In this document: positions 43,249 to 52,750 of the stretch, one piece after another
How the letters are laid out: each line of letters begins with the position of its first letter
Position numbering within the stretch: the first letter of the stretch is position 1
Assembly (NCBI GenBank): GCA_030765525.1
Contig: JAVCCK010000028.1
Span: 1 to 64,000, forward strand
Direction: 5' to 3'
Source of the DNA: Candidatus Lernaella stagnicola
GTDB lineage: Bacteria > Lernaellota > Lernaellaia > Lernaellales > Lernaellaceae
DNA length: 64,000 bases
Program-made: the position numbers and the translations under genes
Notes under the pieces: generated by a model
Databases searched by the model: none
What the model was told of the DNA's origin: nothing
What the model saw: only the letters and a program-made list of their open reading frames with translations

Positions 43249-43790
43249 TTCGCAAGACGTGGAATGCCGAACACTATCATCACCTTCTGAAAAGCAAACT
43301 GGGCGAGATCGCGCTGATCTGGAGCGACGAATCGTTCCCCCGCGTGCTGGCGATTTTATTGCCGGGTGAGGAGCAGCGCCAGGCCGTTGCCGCCACGAGT
43401 CGCGGCCGCAAGCTCCCGCCGCTCGCCGCCCGGCTGGCCGATTACCTGGCGGGCAAGCCGGTGCGTTTCTCCCTGCGCGAGCTGGATTGGACCGGCATCA
43501 GCGAATTTCGCCGGGAGGTCATGCGAGCCTGCGTGGCGATTCGACGCGGTTCGGTCACGACCTACGGCAAACTGGCCGAGCAAGCGGGGCGAAAGAACGC
43601 GGCCCGCGCGGTGGGCGCGGCGATGGCCCGCAATCCGTTTCCGCTGGTGATACCCTGTCACCGGGTGGTGGCCTCGGACGGGCACCTGCACGGCTTCGGC
43701 GGCGGCATGGAAGCGCTGGCCTTGAAGCGCCGTCTGCTGGAGCACGAGGGGCACGTGATGCGCGACGAGTTCCACGCCATGCTACCTTGA
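43245..43790 (+). CDS. ogt: Methylated-DNA--protein-cysteine methyltransferase
   Basis: 181 residues. Active-site C138 in IPCHRVV, helix-turn-helix region TTYGKLAEQAGRKNAARAVG with the Arg finger. Repairs O6-methylguanine by suicide transfer. The N-terminal domain is longer and less conserved than in Ogt of E. coli. Coupled to pcp by ATGA. Confidence 0.92.
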   Translation: MIRKTWNAEHYHHLLKSKLGEIALIWSDESFPRVLAILLPGEEQRQAVAATSRGRKLPPLAARLADYLAGKPVRFSLRELDWTGISEFRREVMRACVAIRRGSVTTYGKLAEQAGRKNAARAVGAAMARNPFPLVIPCHRVVASDGHLHGFGGGMEALALKRRLLEHEGHVMRDEFHAMLP

Positions 43791-43830
43791 CGGTTGAACC
43801 GGGGGCCGGGGCTTGTTACAACGCCGGGCA

Positions 43831-44673
43831 ATGGAACCTTCTATCAGCACACACCTATTCGTCTTCGATCGACTACGCCGCGAGCACCTGGCGCACGTCG
43901 CCGCGGCCGGTTTCGGCACGATCGAGTTGTGGGCCGCGGGGCATCATTTTCCGTACGAAGACGACGCGGCGGTCGCCGAGTTGCGCGGTTGGCTGGCCGA
44001 CCTGCACCTGCGCGTGGGCAGCATCCATTTGCCGTTTTACGTCGATTTCGGCTCGCCGGATTTCCGCTTCATCAGTTTCGCCGCTCCCGACCAGGACGTG
44101 CGTGAGGTCATGACCGCCAAGACCAAGCGCCTGCTCGAAGTGGCCACGAGTCTCGGGTGCCGCTTTTTCGTGCTGCATCCGACCGCGACCTTCAAACGCG
44201 ACGGCAGCAATCGGCGACGCCTGCACGCGGCACTGGATTGGCTCGTACCCGCCTGCGAAAAGCGCGGGCAGACCATCTTGCTGGAAAACATCATGATGCC
44301 CGAATCGCGCACGGCGCTGCTGGCTGACACCTGCCGGGCCTACGGCGAGGCGACGGGCATCTGCCTGGATACCGGCCACGCCCATATCGACGGCGGATTG
44401 CTGGTGGAACTGGCCGCCGCCGCGCCGCACCTGCGCGCCCTGCACGTCCACGACAATTTCGGCATCGACGACGATCACCTGCCGCCCGGCGAGGGCAACA
44501 TCGACTGGCCCGCGACGCTTTCGACGTTGCGCATGAACGCGCCGCACGTGAACCTGTTTACCTTCGAACTGTCCGGCCCGTCCGGCGACACGCCCGACGC
44601 GACGGCCAAGCGACACGCGCGCCTGGAGAGCGTCAAGACATTTTGGCAAACCCACGCGGAGGATTTGGCATGA
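43831..44673 (+). CDS. Sugar phosphate isomerase/epimerase-like TIM barrel
   Basis: 280 residues, AP endonuclease family 2 fold: GFGTIELWA, VGSIHLPFYVDF, FFVLHPT, ILLENIM, GICLDTGHAHI, LHVHDNFGIDDDH carry the metal-binding Glu/His/Asp ligands. Members include sugar isomerases and inosose enzymes. ATGA overlap with the AmgK-like gene suggests a sugar or amino-sugar substrate. Confidence 0.82.
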   Translation: MEPSISTHLFVFDRLRREHLAHVAAAGFGTIELWAAGHHFPYEDDAAVAELRGWLADLHLRVGSIHLPFYVDFGSPDFRFISFAAPDQDVREVMTAKTKRLLEVATSLGCRFFVLHPTATFKRDGSNRRRLHAALDWLVPACEKRGQTILLENIMMPESRTALLADTCRAYGEATGICLDTGHAHIDGGLLVELAAAAPHLRALHVHDNFGIDDDHLPPGEGNIDWPATLSTLRMNAPHVNLFTFELSGPSGDTPDATAKRHARLESVKTFWQTHAEDLA

Positions 44674-45737
44674 CCGAGCAGGTAGCGACACTGGCGCGAC
44701 GCGCCGTCAGCGAATTTGAACATGTGGCCCCCTACGACCTGGTCGTGCATCGCATGGGCGGCGACGCCTCCGACCGCAGCTACTACCGCGTAAGCTACGG
44801 CGCGTTCGGCCGGAAAAAAACGGCCGTGCTCATGAAGTTGGCCGACGCGGGGCCCTTCATCAAATCCGAAGAGGTGACGCTGTACCACGACGAAAGCGGC
44901 GAGCTGCCCTTCCTCAACATCCACCGCTTTCTGGAAAGCATCGGCCTGCCGGTGCCACAGGTGCTGCTCAGCAGCGTCGACGAACTCGGGGCGCTGCTCC
45001 TGGAAGACCTGGGCAACACGCTTCTGCTGGAGATTGCGCAAGGCAGCGACCACGAACGCACCGCGCGCCTGTACCGCCGGGCCATCGAGCAATTGGTGTA
45101 TTTGCAGCTTGAAGGGACGCGTCAATTGGGCGAGCGCTGCGTCGCCGCCAAGCAGGCTTTCACGACCGAGTTGTTCCACTGGGAATTTCGCCATTTCCTC
45201 GAGTACGGCATCGAGGCGCGGCACGGCAAGTTGCCGGCGTCCGCCGAGCAAGAGATCGACACCCTGTTTCGGCAGTGGTCGGAACACCTGGCGGCGCTGC
45301 CGCGGGTGTTCGTACACCGCGATTACCACGCACGCAATCTGATGGTGGCGGGCGAGCGCCTGGTGGTCATCGATTTTCAAGACGCCCTGCTGGGCCCCGC
45401 GACCTACGACTTGGTTTCGCTGCTGCGCGACAGCTACATCGATTTGGGTTGGCCGCTGGTGGACGAATTGCTCGAGCACTACTTCGAAACCTGGGATAAG
45501 CGCGGCGGCGACACCCTGGATCGCGAGCGCTTCCGCACGAACTTGTGGGCCACGGCTATGCAACGCAACCTCAAGGTGGCCGGGCGTTTCGTTTTCATCG
45601 AGCGGGTGAAGCACAAATCCGGCTACGAGAAAGATATTCCGCGCACGCTGTCGTACCTGGCGGGTTATGTCGAGCGCGCGCCGGAGTTGCGGCCACTGGT
45701 CGATGCGTTGCGTCCCTACGTGCCGGAATTGGCGTGA
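44670..45737 (+). CDS. Aminoglycoside phosphotransferase-fold kinase, AmgK-like
   Basis: 355 residues. Kinase signatures VHRDYHARNLM (catalytic loop) and VIDFQDA (metal), N-terminal GGDASDRSYYRV. The immediate, overlapping MurU-like gene downstream is the known partner of AmgK, the N-acetylmuramate/N-acetylglucosamine anomeric kinase of the cell-wall recycling bypass in Pseudomonas. The assignment combines fold (seen) and pairing (known). Confidence 0.82.
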   Translation: MTEQVATLARRAVSEFEHVAPYDLVVHRMGGDASDRSYYRVSYGAFGRKKTAVLMKLADAGPFIKSEEVTLYHDESGELPFLNIHRFLESIGLPVPQVLLSSVDELGALLLEDLGNTLLLEIAQGSDHERTARLYRRAIEQLVYLQLEGTRQLGERCVAAKQAFTTELFHWEFRHFLEYGIEARHGKLPASAEQEIDTLFRQWSEHLAALPRVFVHRDYHARNLMVAGERLVVIDFQDALLGPATYDLVSLLRDSYIDLGWPLVDELLEHYFETWDKRGGDTLDRERFRTNLWATAMQRNLKVAGRFVFIERVKHKSGYEKDIPRTLSYLAGYVERAPELRPLVDALRPYVPELA

Positions 45738-46729
45738 GCGGCCCAGCCGCGATGGTGCTTGGCGCGGGCTTCGGTACGCGCCTGCAACCCCTAACCCACA
45801 CCCTGGCCAAACCGGCGTGTCCCGTACTCGGCCGGCCGTTGATTGAGTTTACGCTTTCGCAACTGGCGCCGCTGAATCCGCGCACGGTCGTGGTCAATTT
45901 GCACCATTTGCCCGACACGCTGCGCGCCTGCTTGGACCCGGCCCCCTTCGGTCTGCCGATTCAAACCCTGTTCGAACCCGAAATACTCGGCACCGGCGGC
46001 GGGTTGAAGAACGCCCGCGACCGCCTCGCCGACGCCGACGTCGTGCTGTTGCTCAACGGCGACACGATTTGCGACGCCGACCTGGCCGCCCTGCTGGCCG
46101 CGCACCGCAAGAGCGACGCCCTGGCCACGCTGCTGCTGCTCGACGATCCCCGCACGGCCAAGTACGGCGCGGTGGAAGTCGACGACGGCAGCGCCATCGT
46201 CGATTTCGCCGAATTGCGCGGGCAACGTGGCGTACGCCGCGGTCTGTTCGTCGGCGCGCACGCCCTCTCGCCGCGTCTGTTCGACTTTTTGCCGAACGAC
46301 GACGTTTTCTGCATCGTTCGCCACGCTTACGTCCCCTTGTTGGAAAGCCGCCCCGGCGCGGTCCGGGCGCATTTTGCCGGCGCGCGTTTTTTCGATCTGG
46401 GTACACCCTACGACTACCTGCTGGGGCAATGGGCGCTGCTGGACGACCCCGGCGGTTTCACCTTCGCGTTGAACGGCGTGCGTGAATCGTCCGCCCAGGT
46501 ATGGAGCGAGAAGCCGCCGCGCGTCACACGCCCGCCGGTGTGGATCGCCCCCGACGCGCTTGTAGACGACGAGGCCGTTTTGGGGCCCTACGTGATCGTA
46601 GGCCACGGCGCGCACGTTGGTCCCGCCGCCCGTCTGCATCACTGCATCGTATGGCCCGGCGCGTCGGTCGATCGTGAACTGGACCAGGCGATCATCACAC
46701 CGGCCGGCGAGCACGCGGTGGGTTACTGA
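45734..46729 (+). CDS. Sugar-1-phosphate nucleotidyltransferase, MurU-like
   Basis: 331 residues from a GTG overlapping the kinase stop (GTGA). NTP_transferase core: MVLGAGFGTRLQPLTHTLAK, GTGGGLKNA, LLNGDT, and DLGTPYDYL. The C-terminal 95 residues add left-handed-helix-like repeats (VLGPYVIVGHGAHVGPAA), longer than Pseudomonas MurU. Expected to make UDP-MurNAc from MurNAc-1-P, bypassing de novo synthesis and fosfomycin's target. Confidence 0.82.
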   Translation: MSGPAAMVLGAGFGTRLQPLTHTLAKPACPVLGRPLIEFTLSQLAPLNPRTVVVNLHHLPDTLRACLDPAPFGLPIQTLFEPEILGTGGGLKNARDRLADADVVLLLNGDTICDADLAALLAAHRKSDALATLLLLDDPRTAKYGAVEVDDGSAIVDFAELRGQRGVRRGLFVGAHALSPRLFDFLPNDDVFCIVRHAYVPLLESRPGAVRAHFAGARFFDLGTPYDYLLGQWALLDDPGGFTFALNGVRESSAQVWSEKPPRVTRPPVWIAPDALVDDEAVLGPYVIVGHGAHVGPAARLHHCIVWPGASVDRELDQAIITPAGEHAVGY

Positions 46730-46770
46730 GCGCAATTGAAAAGATCGCGTCCCTTTGCCATTCTGGCCCC

Positions 46771-47700
46771 ATGACAAGCCAAGCAAGATCACGACTGCTT
46801 CGAGCGTTCGCCGTGTTGCTGGGATTGGTCGCCGCCGCGGCGCTGATCGAATTGGGATTGCGCCTGGCGTCGGTGACGATCACGGTGACCGTGCGCCCGC
46901 CTGACAACGAGGTGCAAACCCATTTCGACGATTTGATTGTCTGCGCGGGTGACAGCCACACGGCCGGGCAAGGCGCGCCACGCGGCCTGGGATACCCCGA
47001 ACAGCTCGAGGCCTTGCTTAACGAATCACGGGGCGGACGTATCACGCGGGTGATTAACCTGGGGCTCGGCGGCCAGAACAGTTCCGAAGCCGCCGATAGC
47101 GTGCTCGCGTTTCTCGAACACACGCCGCGAGCGCCGGTTGCCATCATCTTCAACGCGGGTAAAAACAACGACCACAACCTGCGCCGGGCGCGCATCGCGC
47201 CGGAACTGGTGCACGAAGGTGATTATCGCGATTGGGCGCGCTATCTGCTTTCGGAAAGCCGGGCGTTTCGACTCAGCCAGATCACAGTGCGCCGGCTTGA
47301 AGGCCTGGCGCGCGAGGAGCGCAACACGGAAACGCTTGAATATGAGGACATGCTCTACGTGGACGGCCCGGGCGAAATCGCCATGATGCGGCGCTGGATT
47401 GAAATGGACCTGGACGCGCTGGCCGCGCGGACGTCGTGTCCGGTGGTGCTGCTCAATTACTGGACGCCGGTATCGTGGGTTGACGAAACTTTCGCCGCGG
47501 CGGCGACGCGGCCGCGCTTCCACTTCTGCGACGCCCGCGCTTTCGGCACCGACTTCTCTCTGGAATTCATCGCCACGGCGGACATCACCGAGAAGCACCT
47601 GGGCGGCCACCCGAACGAGCGCGGCTACGCGGTGTTGGCCGAGTTGGTCGGCAAGCTGCTGCGCGAGGAAATCCTGCCCGCTGCGGCGCCGGGAATTTAG
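46771..47700 (+). CDS. Membrane-anchored SGNH/GDSL hydrolase
   Basis: 309 residues; an N-terminal transmembrane helix (about 9-30) then an SGNH domain: CAGDSHTAGQG (Ser block), NLGLGGQNSSEA (Gly block), NAGKNNDHN (Asn block), GGHPNERGY (catalytic His). Esterase or acyltransferase-like activity at the periplasmic face, possibly on cell-wall sugars given the neighbours (inferred). Confidence 0.85.
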   Translation: MTSQARSRLLRAFAVLLGLVAAAALIELGLRLASVTITVTVRPPDNEVQTHFDDLIVCAGDSHTAGQGAPRGLGYPEQLEALLNESRGGRITRVINLGLGGQNSSEAADSVLAFLEHTPRAPVAIIFNAGKNNDHNLRRARIAPELVHEGDYRDWARYLLSESRAFRLSQITVRRLEGLAREERNTETLEYEDMLYVDGPGEIAMMRRWIEMDLDALAARTSCPVVLLNYWTPVSWVDETFAAAATRPRFHFCDARAFGTDFSLEFIATADITEKHLGGHPNERGYAVLAELVGKLLREEILPAAAPGI

Positions 47701-47776
47701 TTTGACGTTAATCCGTGCCGTTAGGTATCTTGGAGTGAGATATCCGCCAGCGTACAACTCGAATGGGAGGGCCGCT

Positions 47777-48343
47777 ATGCCATTTCGCGGTGCAGTCTGC
47801 GCATTGATCGCGCTGCTTCTGGTCGCCGGTCTACCGGCCTGCGGCGGCAAGGCAAGGCCGGTCATCGACCCCATGGAATCCGCCCGCGATGGCGTGCCCA
47901 GCCAAGTGATCGCCGCCGAAGGCGTGCGCTTCACGACGGGCGCCCTGCCCTTTGGCTGGCGCAAATTGCTGCGTGGCGAAGCGAAGGCCGGTTTTCTCAA
48001 CGAAGTGCACGGCCAAGCGATTATGGTCAACGTCGTCTACGCGCCCAATCGCAATGCGGGTTTGGTCGCGTTGCGCAATCACCTGCTGTTCGACCTGGCC
48101 GAGCGCCGCATCCACGAGCACGAGATGATCGAGGTCGACCACCGGCAGGCGTTGTGGACGGTGGCCCGCGGGCGGCTCGACGGCGCCGCGGTGCAACTAG
48201 CGCTCGTCGTGGTGCGCATCGATGACTGGGTGTACGACTTCGCCTACGTAAGCACGCCGGAGAATTTCGACGTGTGCCTTGGCGATTTTCGCGGAATGCT
48301 TAACGGCTTCCATCAAAGCCGCGCCTACGATCAACCGGAGTAG
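47777..48343 (+). CDS. Lipoprotein upstream of mlaEFD
   Basis: 188 residues, ribosome site GGGAGGG. Signal peptide with lipobox LPAC, then a compact alpha/beta domain (VRFTTGALPFGWRKLLRGEA, GFLNEVHGQAIMVNVVYAPN, VRIDDWVYDFAYVS). No family is named with confidence. It is 3 bp before mlaE, so it is probably part of the lipid-transport operon. Confidence 0.75.
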   Translation: MPFRGAVCALIALLLVAGLPACGGKARPVIDPMESARDGVPSQVIAAEGVRFTTGALPFGWRKLLRGEAKAGFLNEVHGQAIMVNVVYAPNRNAGLVALRNHLLFDLAERRIHEHEMIEVDHRQALWTVARGRLDGAAVQLALVVVRIDDWVYDFAYVSTPENFDVCLGDFRGMLNGFHQSRAYDQPE

Positions 48344-48346
48344 TCC

Positions 48347-49132
48347 GTGAAAACCACTGACTTCCTACAACGCACCGGCCATAAGGTGGCAGACGCCATG
48401 GCGGGATTCGGCCGCGTCATCTCGCTAGGCGGCCAGACGATTGTGCAGTCGGTGAAACCGCCCTATGAGATCAGCGAGATTTTCCGGCAGGTCCAGCTAT
48501 TGGGCGTCGAATCCATTTCGATCGCCCTGCTGACGGCCTTTTTCACGGGCATGGTGTTCGCGCTGCAATTCGCGGTGGGCTTGGACCGTTTCGGCGGCAA
48601 GGAATACGTGTCGGTGGTAACGGGTATCGCCTTTTTGCGCGAACTCGGGCCGGTGTTGTGCTCGGTCGTGGTGGGCAGCCGTGTGGGCTCGGGCATCGCG
48701 GCGGAGCTGGGCTCCATGGCGGTCACCGAGCAGATCGACGCCATCCGGGCCCTGGGCTCCAATCCGGTCAAGAAGCTGGTCGTGCCGCGCATGTGGGCCA
48801 TGCTGATCGCCCTGCCCTCCCTGGCGATGCTGGCCGACGTCGTGGGCATCGCCGGCGGCATGGTGGTGGGCGTGACGGAAGTGGGGCTATCGGCCCAAAC
48901 CTATCTGAGCGATACGATCGACGGCGTGGGAGTGGTCGACTTGATCACCGGTCTGATCAAAACTTATTTCTTCGCCGTGGGCATCGTGCTGATCGCGTGC
49001 CACAACGGCATGACGGCGTACGGTGGCACCGAAGGTGTCGGGCAGGCCACGACGAAGACGGTGGTGGGCGGATTGATTTACCTTTTTCTGGCGGACTTCT
49101 TCTTGACGCGCGCCATGATTCCGTTCGGGTAA
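48347..49132 (+). CDS. mlaE: Lipid-asymmetry ABC transporter permease MlaE
   Basis: 261 residues, five or six helices, DUF140 family. Conserved LGVESISIALLTAFFTGMVF, ELGPVLCSVVVGSRVGSGIA, and AELGSMAVTEQIDAI. Inner-membrane permease of the Mla pathway for phospholipid exchange between membranes. Confidence 0.95.
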   Translation: MKTTDFLQRTGHKVADAMAGFGRVISLGGQTIVQSVKPPYEISEIFRQVQLLGVESISIALLTAFFTGMVFALQFAVGLDRFGGKEYVSVVTGIAFLRELGPVLCSVVVGSRVGSGIAAELGSMAVTEQIDAIRALGSNPVKKLVVPRMWAMLIALPSLAMLADVVGIAGGMVVGVTEVGLSAQTYLSDTIDGVGVVDLITGLIKTYFFAVGIVLIACHNGMTAYGGTEGVGQATTKTVVGGLIYLFLADFFLTRAMIPFG

Positions 49133-49141
49133 GGGGAGCAG

Positions 49142-49894
49142 ATGGCCAAAGGCGACACGCTGATCCGCTTCGAACACGTCGAAAAGTCTTTCGGCCCGAA
49201 GGTCATTTACGACGACCTCACCATCGACGTGAAGGAAGGCGAGAACCTGGTGATCATCGGCGGCTCGGGTACGGGCAAGTCGGTGCTGCTTAAGATTCTC
49301 ATCGGCCTGTTGACGCCCGAGGCGGGCCACGTCTGGTTCGGCGACCGGGAAATCACCGCCATGGGCGAAGACGAACTGATCAAGGTGCGGGCCGACATCG
49401 CCTACGTGTTTCAACAGGCCGCGCTCTTTGATTCGATGACCGTGGCCGACAACATCGCCTATCCGCTGCGCGCCCATTTGAATCTGACCCACGACGAGTT
49501 GTGGGACAAAGTGCAACTCAACCTGGATCGCGTCGGCCTGCCGGGCTCGGCGCACCTGATGCCCTCGGAACTGTCGGGCGGCATGCGCAAACGCATCGGC
49601 CTGGCGCGGGCCATTGCGCTGGAGCCGCGGGTGATTCTCTGGGACGAGCCGACGACCGGCCTGGATCCGTCCAACACGCGGCGCATCAGCGAGTTGATTC
49701 TGAAAATGCAGGAAGACCTGAGCGTCACGAGCTTGGTGGTCACCCACGACATGAGTAGCGCCATGCTGGTCGCCGATCGCATCGCGCTGCTGCACGATTT
49801 GCGTATCCATCAGGTGATTGCGAAAGCGGATATCAAAAACGAGCCGGAGGGTTCGCTTATTCGAGATTTCATCGAAGGGAATCTCGACTTGTAG
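49142..49894 (+). CDS. mlaF: Lipid-asymmetry ABC transporter ATPase MlaF
   Basis: 250 residues. Walker A GGSGTGKS, Q-loop VFQQAALFDSMTV, signature LSGGMRKR, Walker B ILWDEP, H-loop VVTHDM. 9 bp after mlaE. Confidence 0.95.
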   Translation: MAKGDTLIRFEHVEKSFGPKVIYDDLTIDVKEGENLVIIGGSGTGKSVLLKILIGLLTPEAGHVWFGDREITAMGEDELIKVRADIAYVFQQAALFDSMTVADNIAYPLRAHLNLTHDELWDKVQLNLDRVGLPGSAHLMPSELSGGMRKRIGLARAIALEPRVILWDEPTTGLDPSNTRRISELILKMQEDLSVTSLVVTHDMSSAMLVADRIALLHDLRIHQVIAKADIKNEPEGSLIRDFIEGNLDL

Positions 49895-49902
49895 GAGGCG
49901 TT

Positions 49903-51045
49903 ATGGCGCTGAGCAAATCGAACGAAATAAAAGTCGGCCTATTCGCCTTGATTACGTTGGGGGCGTTTCTTGCCTCGATCATCGTGCTGACCAGCAAGAC
50001 GAGTCTGTTTCGCTCCACGATCACGCTGGAGACGAGTTTCAAAGACATCGCCGGATTGATCAACGGCAGCGAAGTGCGGCTGTCTGGCGTCACCGTGGGT
50101 TTCGTCAAGGACATCCGCTTCTCCCCCGAAGAGGGCGACCCGACGGTGTTCGTGGATTTCTCCATCGACGACCGCGGCATGGACCGCGTCAACAAAGACG
50201 GTGTGGCGACAATTTCCTCCCTGGGTCTGCTGGGTAAAAAGTACCTGGAGGTCGTGCCGGGCGACATCTCCGCAGGCCTGGTGGAGGACGGCGACTTCCT
50301 CAAGGGCATCGATCCGGCGTCGATGGCCGAGGCGTTGGACAAGGCGGGCGTCGTGCTCGACAACATCGGCGAGACTTCCGCGCACCTGAAAACGCTGTTC
50401 GCCTCCATCGCCGGCGAGGGCGACGCGCAGACGGAACTGTCGCGTACCATCGCCAACATTCGGCGCATCACCAGCGAGGTGGAGAGTGGCAAAGGCGTGC
50501 TGCACGAGTTGATTTACAGCCCGGCCAAGGCCGAGATTCTCAACGACCTGAAGGCGACGGTGGCCAATATCCGCACGATCAGCAAGCGCATCGAGGAAGG
50601 CCCCGGCAACGTGCATGAGATCATTTACGGCGAGCAGATCAAGGTGTTCCTGGACGACCTGCGGCAAACCAGCGAGGTGCTGCGGGCGGTGATCACCGAC
50701 GTGCGCGACGAGAGCGGGGTCATCCACGGGCTGATTTACGACGAAGACAAAGCGCAAATGCTGGAAGACTTGAAGAAGTCGGCCGCCAACCTGGCCAAAA
50801 TCAGCGAACGGATCGAACGCGGCGAAGGCACGCTGGGCGGGCTGCTGATCGACCCGACCATTTACGAAGATTTGAAGAAACTTACCGGCGAGGTCGAGCG
50901 CAACCGCGTCTTGAAGACCTATATTAGATACGTGGTACAAAAGCGTGAAGCGGATCTGGAGGAAAGCCTGGAACCGCCCAAAACGCCGGTGATCGAGCAA
51001 CCCGAAGAAGACACGGACACGCCGCAAACGGATGAGCCAAACTAA
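49903..51045 (+). CDS. mlaD: MCE-domain substrate-binding protein MlaD
   Basis: 380 residues, twice the E. coli length. One N-terminal transmembrane helix, the MCE domain (about 38-115: FKDIAGLINGSEVRLSGVTV, LLGKKYLEVVPGD), then a long helical part with repeats of HELIYSPAKAEIL / HEIIYGEQIKVFL / HGLIYDEDKAQML type, each followed by a Leu-rich helix. Such long MCE proteins may form needle-like tunnels across the periplasm. Confidence 0.92.
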   Translation: MALSKSNEIKVGLFALITLGAFLASIIVLTSKTSLFRSTITLETSFKDIAGLINGSEVRLSGVTVGFVKDIRFSPEEGDPTVFVDFSIDDRGMDRVNKDGVATISSLGLLGKKYLEVVPGDISAGLVEDGDFLKGIDPASMAEALDKAGVVLDNIGETSAHLKTLFASIAGEGDAQTELSRTIANIRRITSEVESGKGVLHELIYSPAKAEILNDLKATVANIRTISKRIEEGPGNVHEIIYGEQIKVFLDDLRQTSEVLRAVITDVRDESGVIHGLIYDEDKAQMLEDLKKSAANLAKISERIERGEGTLGGLLIDPTIYEDLKKLTGEVERNRVLKTYIRYVVQKREADLEESLEPPKTPVIEQPEEDTDTPQTDEPN

Positions 51046-52750
51046 GACGCCACAACCGGGATACGAACAACTCCTGCAACCGCGCTTGTTGTCGATCCAC
51101 AACAGCTTCTATCGCGGCAAAACCGCCGACCGCCTAAAGGTGTATTTCTTCGGTGGGCTGACGGTGCTTTTCTGGATCGGCCTGCTCGTGGCGGGCATTT
51201 TCCTGATCGGCCGCCTCGCCGCCGAAGAGCCTTTCGGTTCGATCCTGGTGCACAAGCTGCTGGGTTTTCTGTTCATGATTTTCTTCGCGGTGCTGGTCTT
51301 CTCCAACATCGTGACGAGCCTCAGCAACCTGTTCCTGGCCGACGACCTGTACCTGCTGGTCAGCGCGCCGGTGAAGATCGACCGCCTCTTTCTCTCGCGC
51401 AGCCTGACCGCGGGCCTGCAATCGGGTTGGATGGTGATGCTTTTTGCCCTGCCCATTTGGCTCTCGGCGGGGATCGTGTTCAACAGCCCGATGTGGTTCT
51501 ACCCGTGGATGGTCATGATCATGGCCATCTTCCTGCTGCTGCCCGCGGCGATCGGCTCGCTGGTGACGATGATACTCGTCCGCGCCTTTCCGGCCCGCAA
51601 AACCCAGGACATCCTGGTCATCCTCTCCATCGGCCTGGTGATCGCGTTCTACTTCCTCGTGCGCTTCATGCGGCCCGAGCAACTGTTCAATCCCGACCTC
51701 TTCCACGGTTTCGCCGAGTACTTCGCCACCTTGCAGGCGCCCGATTCGCCGCTGCTTCCCGCGGTGTGGGCCACCGAAGCGCTGTGGGCCGGGCTCAAGG
51801 GCACGATCGACGGCAACACCGTGCTGCTGACCGCCTACGGCTTGTTTTCCGGCCTCGGCGGATTGGCGGTCGCAGCCTGGCTGGCCGAGAAGTGGTATCT
51901 CGACGCCTTCAGCAAAGCGCAGGAGGGCCGCAAGGCGCGTTTGACGATTTCGATGTCGTCGAATCGTTTTTTCCACGCGCTCACGCTCTTCGTCCGGCCG
52001 CTGCGGCGAATGATCATCATCAAGGATTTGAAATCCTTCTTCCGCGAAACGACGCAGTGGACCCAACTGCTTCTGCTGCTGGCGCTGTGCGTGGTGTACC
52101 TGTTCAACTTCAAGGTGCTGCCGCTCGAGCGCTTCGGCCTGACCTTCTACCACCGCAGCCTGATTACCTTCGTGAACCTGGTGCTGGCGGGCTTCGTCCT
52201 TTCGGCGGTCAGCGTGCGCTTCGTGCTGCCGGCCATTTCCACCGAGGGACGCGCCTTTTGGATTCTGCGTGCTGCCCCGGTGCGCATGCGCGACGTGGTG
52301 CTGGCGAAGTTCGCGATGATGGCCCCGCCGATCGTCGTGATCGGGCAGTTGCTCGTGGTGATCAGCAACTACTTTTTGGGCACGCACACCTTCTTGATGG
52401 TCTACACATCGGTGCTGATGCTTTTCGTCTCGGTGGGCATCACGTCGATGGCCATCGGCGTCGGGGCGGTCATGCCCGCGTTCAACGAGCGCAACATTGC
52501 GCGCATGGCCACGGGTGCCAGTTCGATCGTCTACATGGTCTCTGCGATGTTTTTCATTCTTTTGATGGTCGCCCTCTCCTTTTACCCGGGCAAAAGCGCT
52601 CTGTTCGCGATCATCTCCAACCGCGCCTTGAACCAAACCGAGTGGATTCTCTCCGCCGCCGCTTCCTTCATTGCCCTATCCGCCTTCGTCACCGCCGTCT
52701 GGGTGCCGCTGCGCCTGGGCATCCGCGCCCTAGAAACCCGCGAAGGCTAA
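51032..52750 (+). CDS. Large ABC-exporter-type permease
   Basis: 572 residues with about twelve hydrophobic segments, overlapping mlaD by 14 bp. It has the layout of putative ABC exporter permeases that lack a fused ATPase: SNLFLADDLYLLVSAPVKID in the first cytoplasmic loop and AFWILRAAPVRMRDVVLAKF in the second half. Substrate unknown; overlap with mlaD suggests lipid export or a shared operon only. Confidence 0.82.
   Translation: MSQTKTPQPGYEQLLQPRLLSIHNSFYRGKTADRLKVYFFGGLTVLFWIGLLVAGIFLIGRLAAEEPFGSILVHKLLGFLFMIFFAVLVFSNIVTSLSNLFLADDLYLLVSAPVKIDRLFLSRSLTAGLQSGWMVMLFALPIWLSAGIVFNSPMWFYPWMVMIMAIFLLLPAAIGSLVTMILVRAFPARKTQDILVILSIGLVIAFYFLVRFMRPEQLFNPDLFHGFAEYFATLQAPDSPLLPAVWATEALWAGLKGTIDGNTVLLTAYGLFSGLGGLAVAAWLAEKWYLDAFSKAQEGRKARLTISMSSNRFFHALTLFVRPLRRMIIIKDLKSFFRETTQWTQLLLLLALCVVYLFNFKVLPLERFGLTFYHRSLITFVNLVLAGFVLSAVSVRFVLPAISTEGRAFWILRAAPVRMRDVVLAKFAMMAPPIVVIGQLLVVISNYFLGTHTFLMVYTSVLMLFVSVGITSMAIGVGAVMPAFNERNIARMATGASSIVYMVSAMFFILLMVALSFYPGKSALFAIISNRALNQTEWILSAAASFIALSAFVTAVWVPLRLGIRALETREG

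Noticed and set aside
51134-52636. 500-codon minus-strand frame
   Set aside because: Antisense to the membrane permease; extreme His/Arg/Gln content typical of a shadow.
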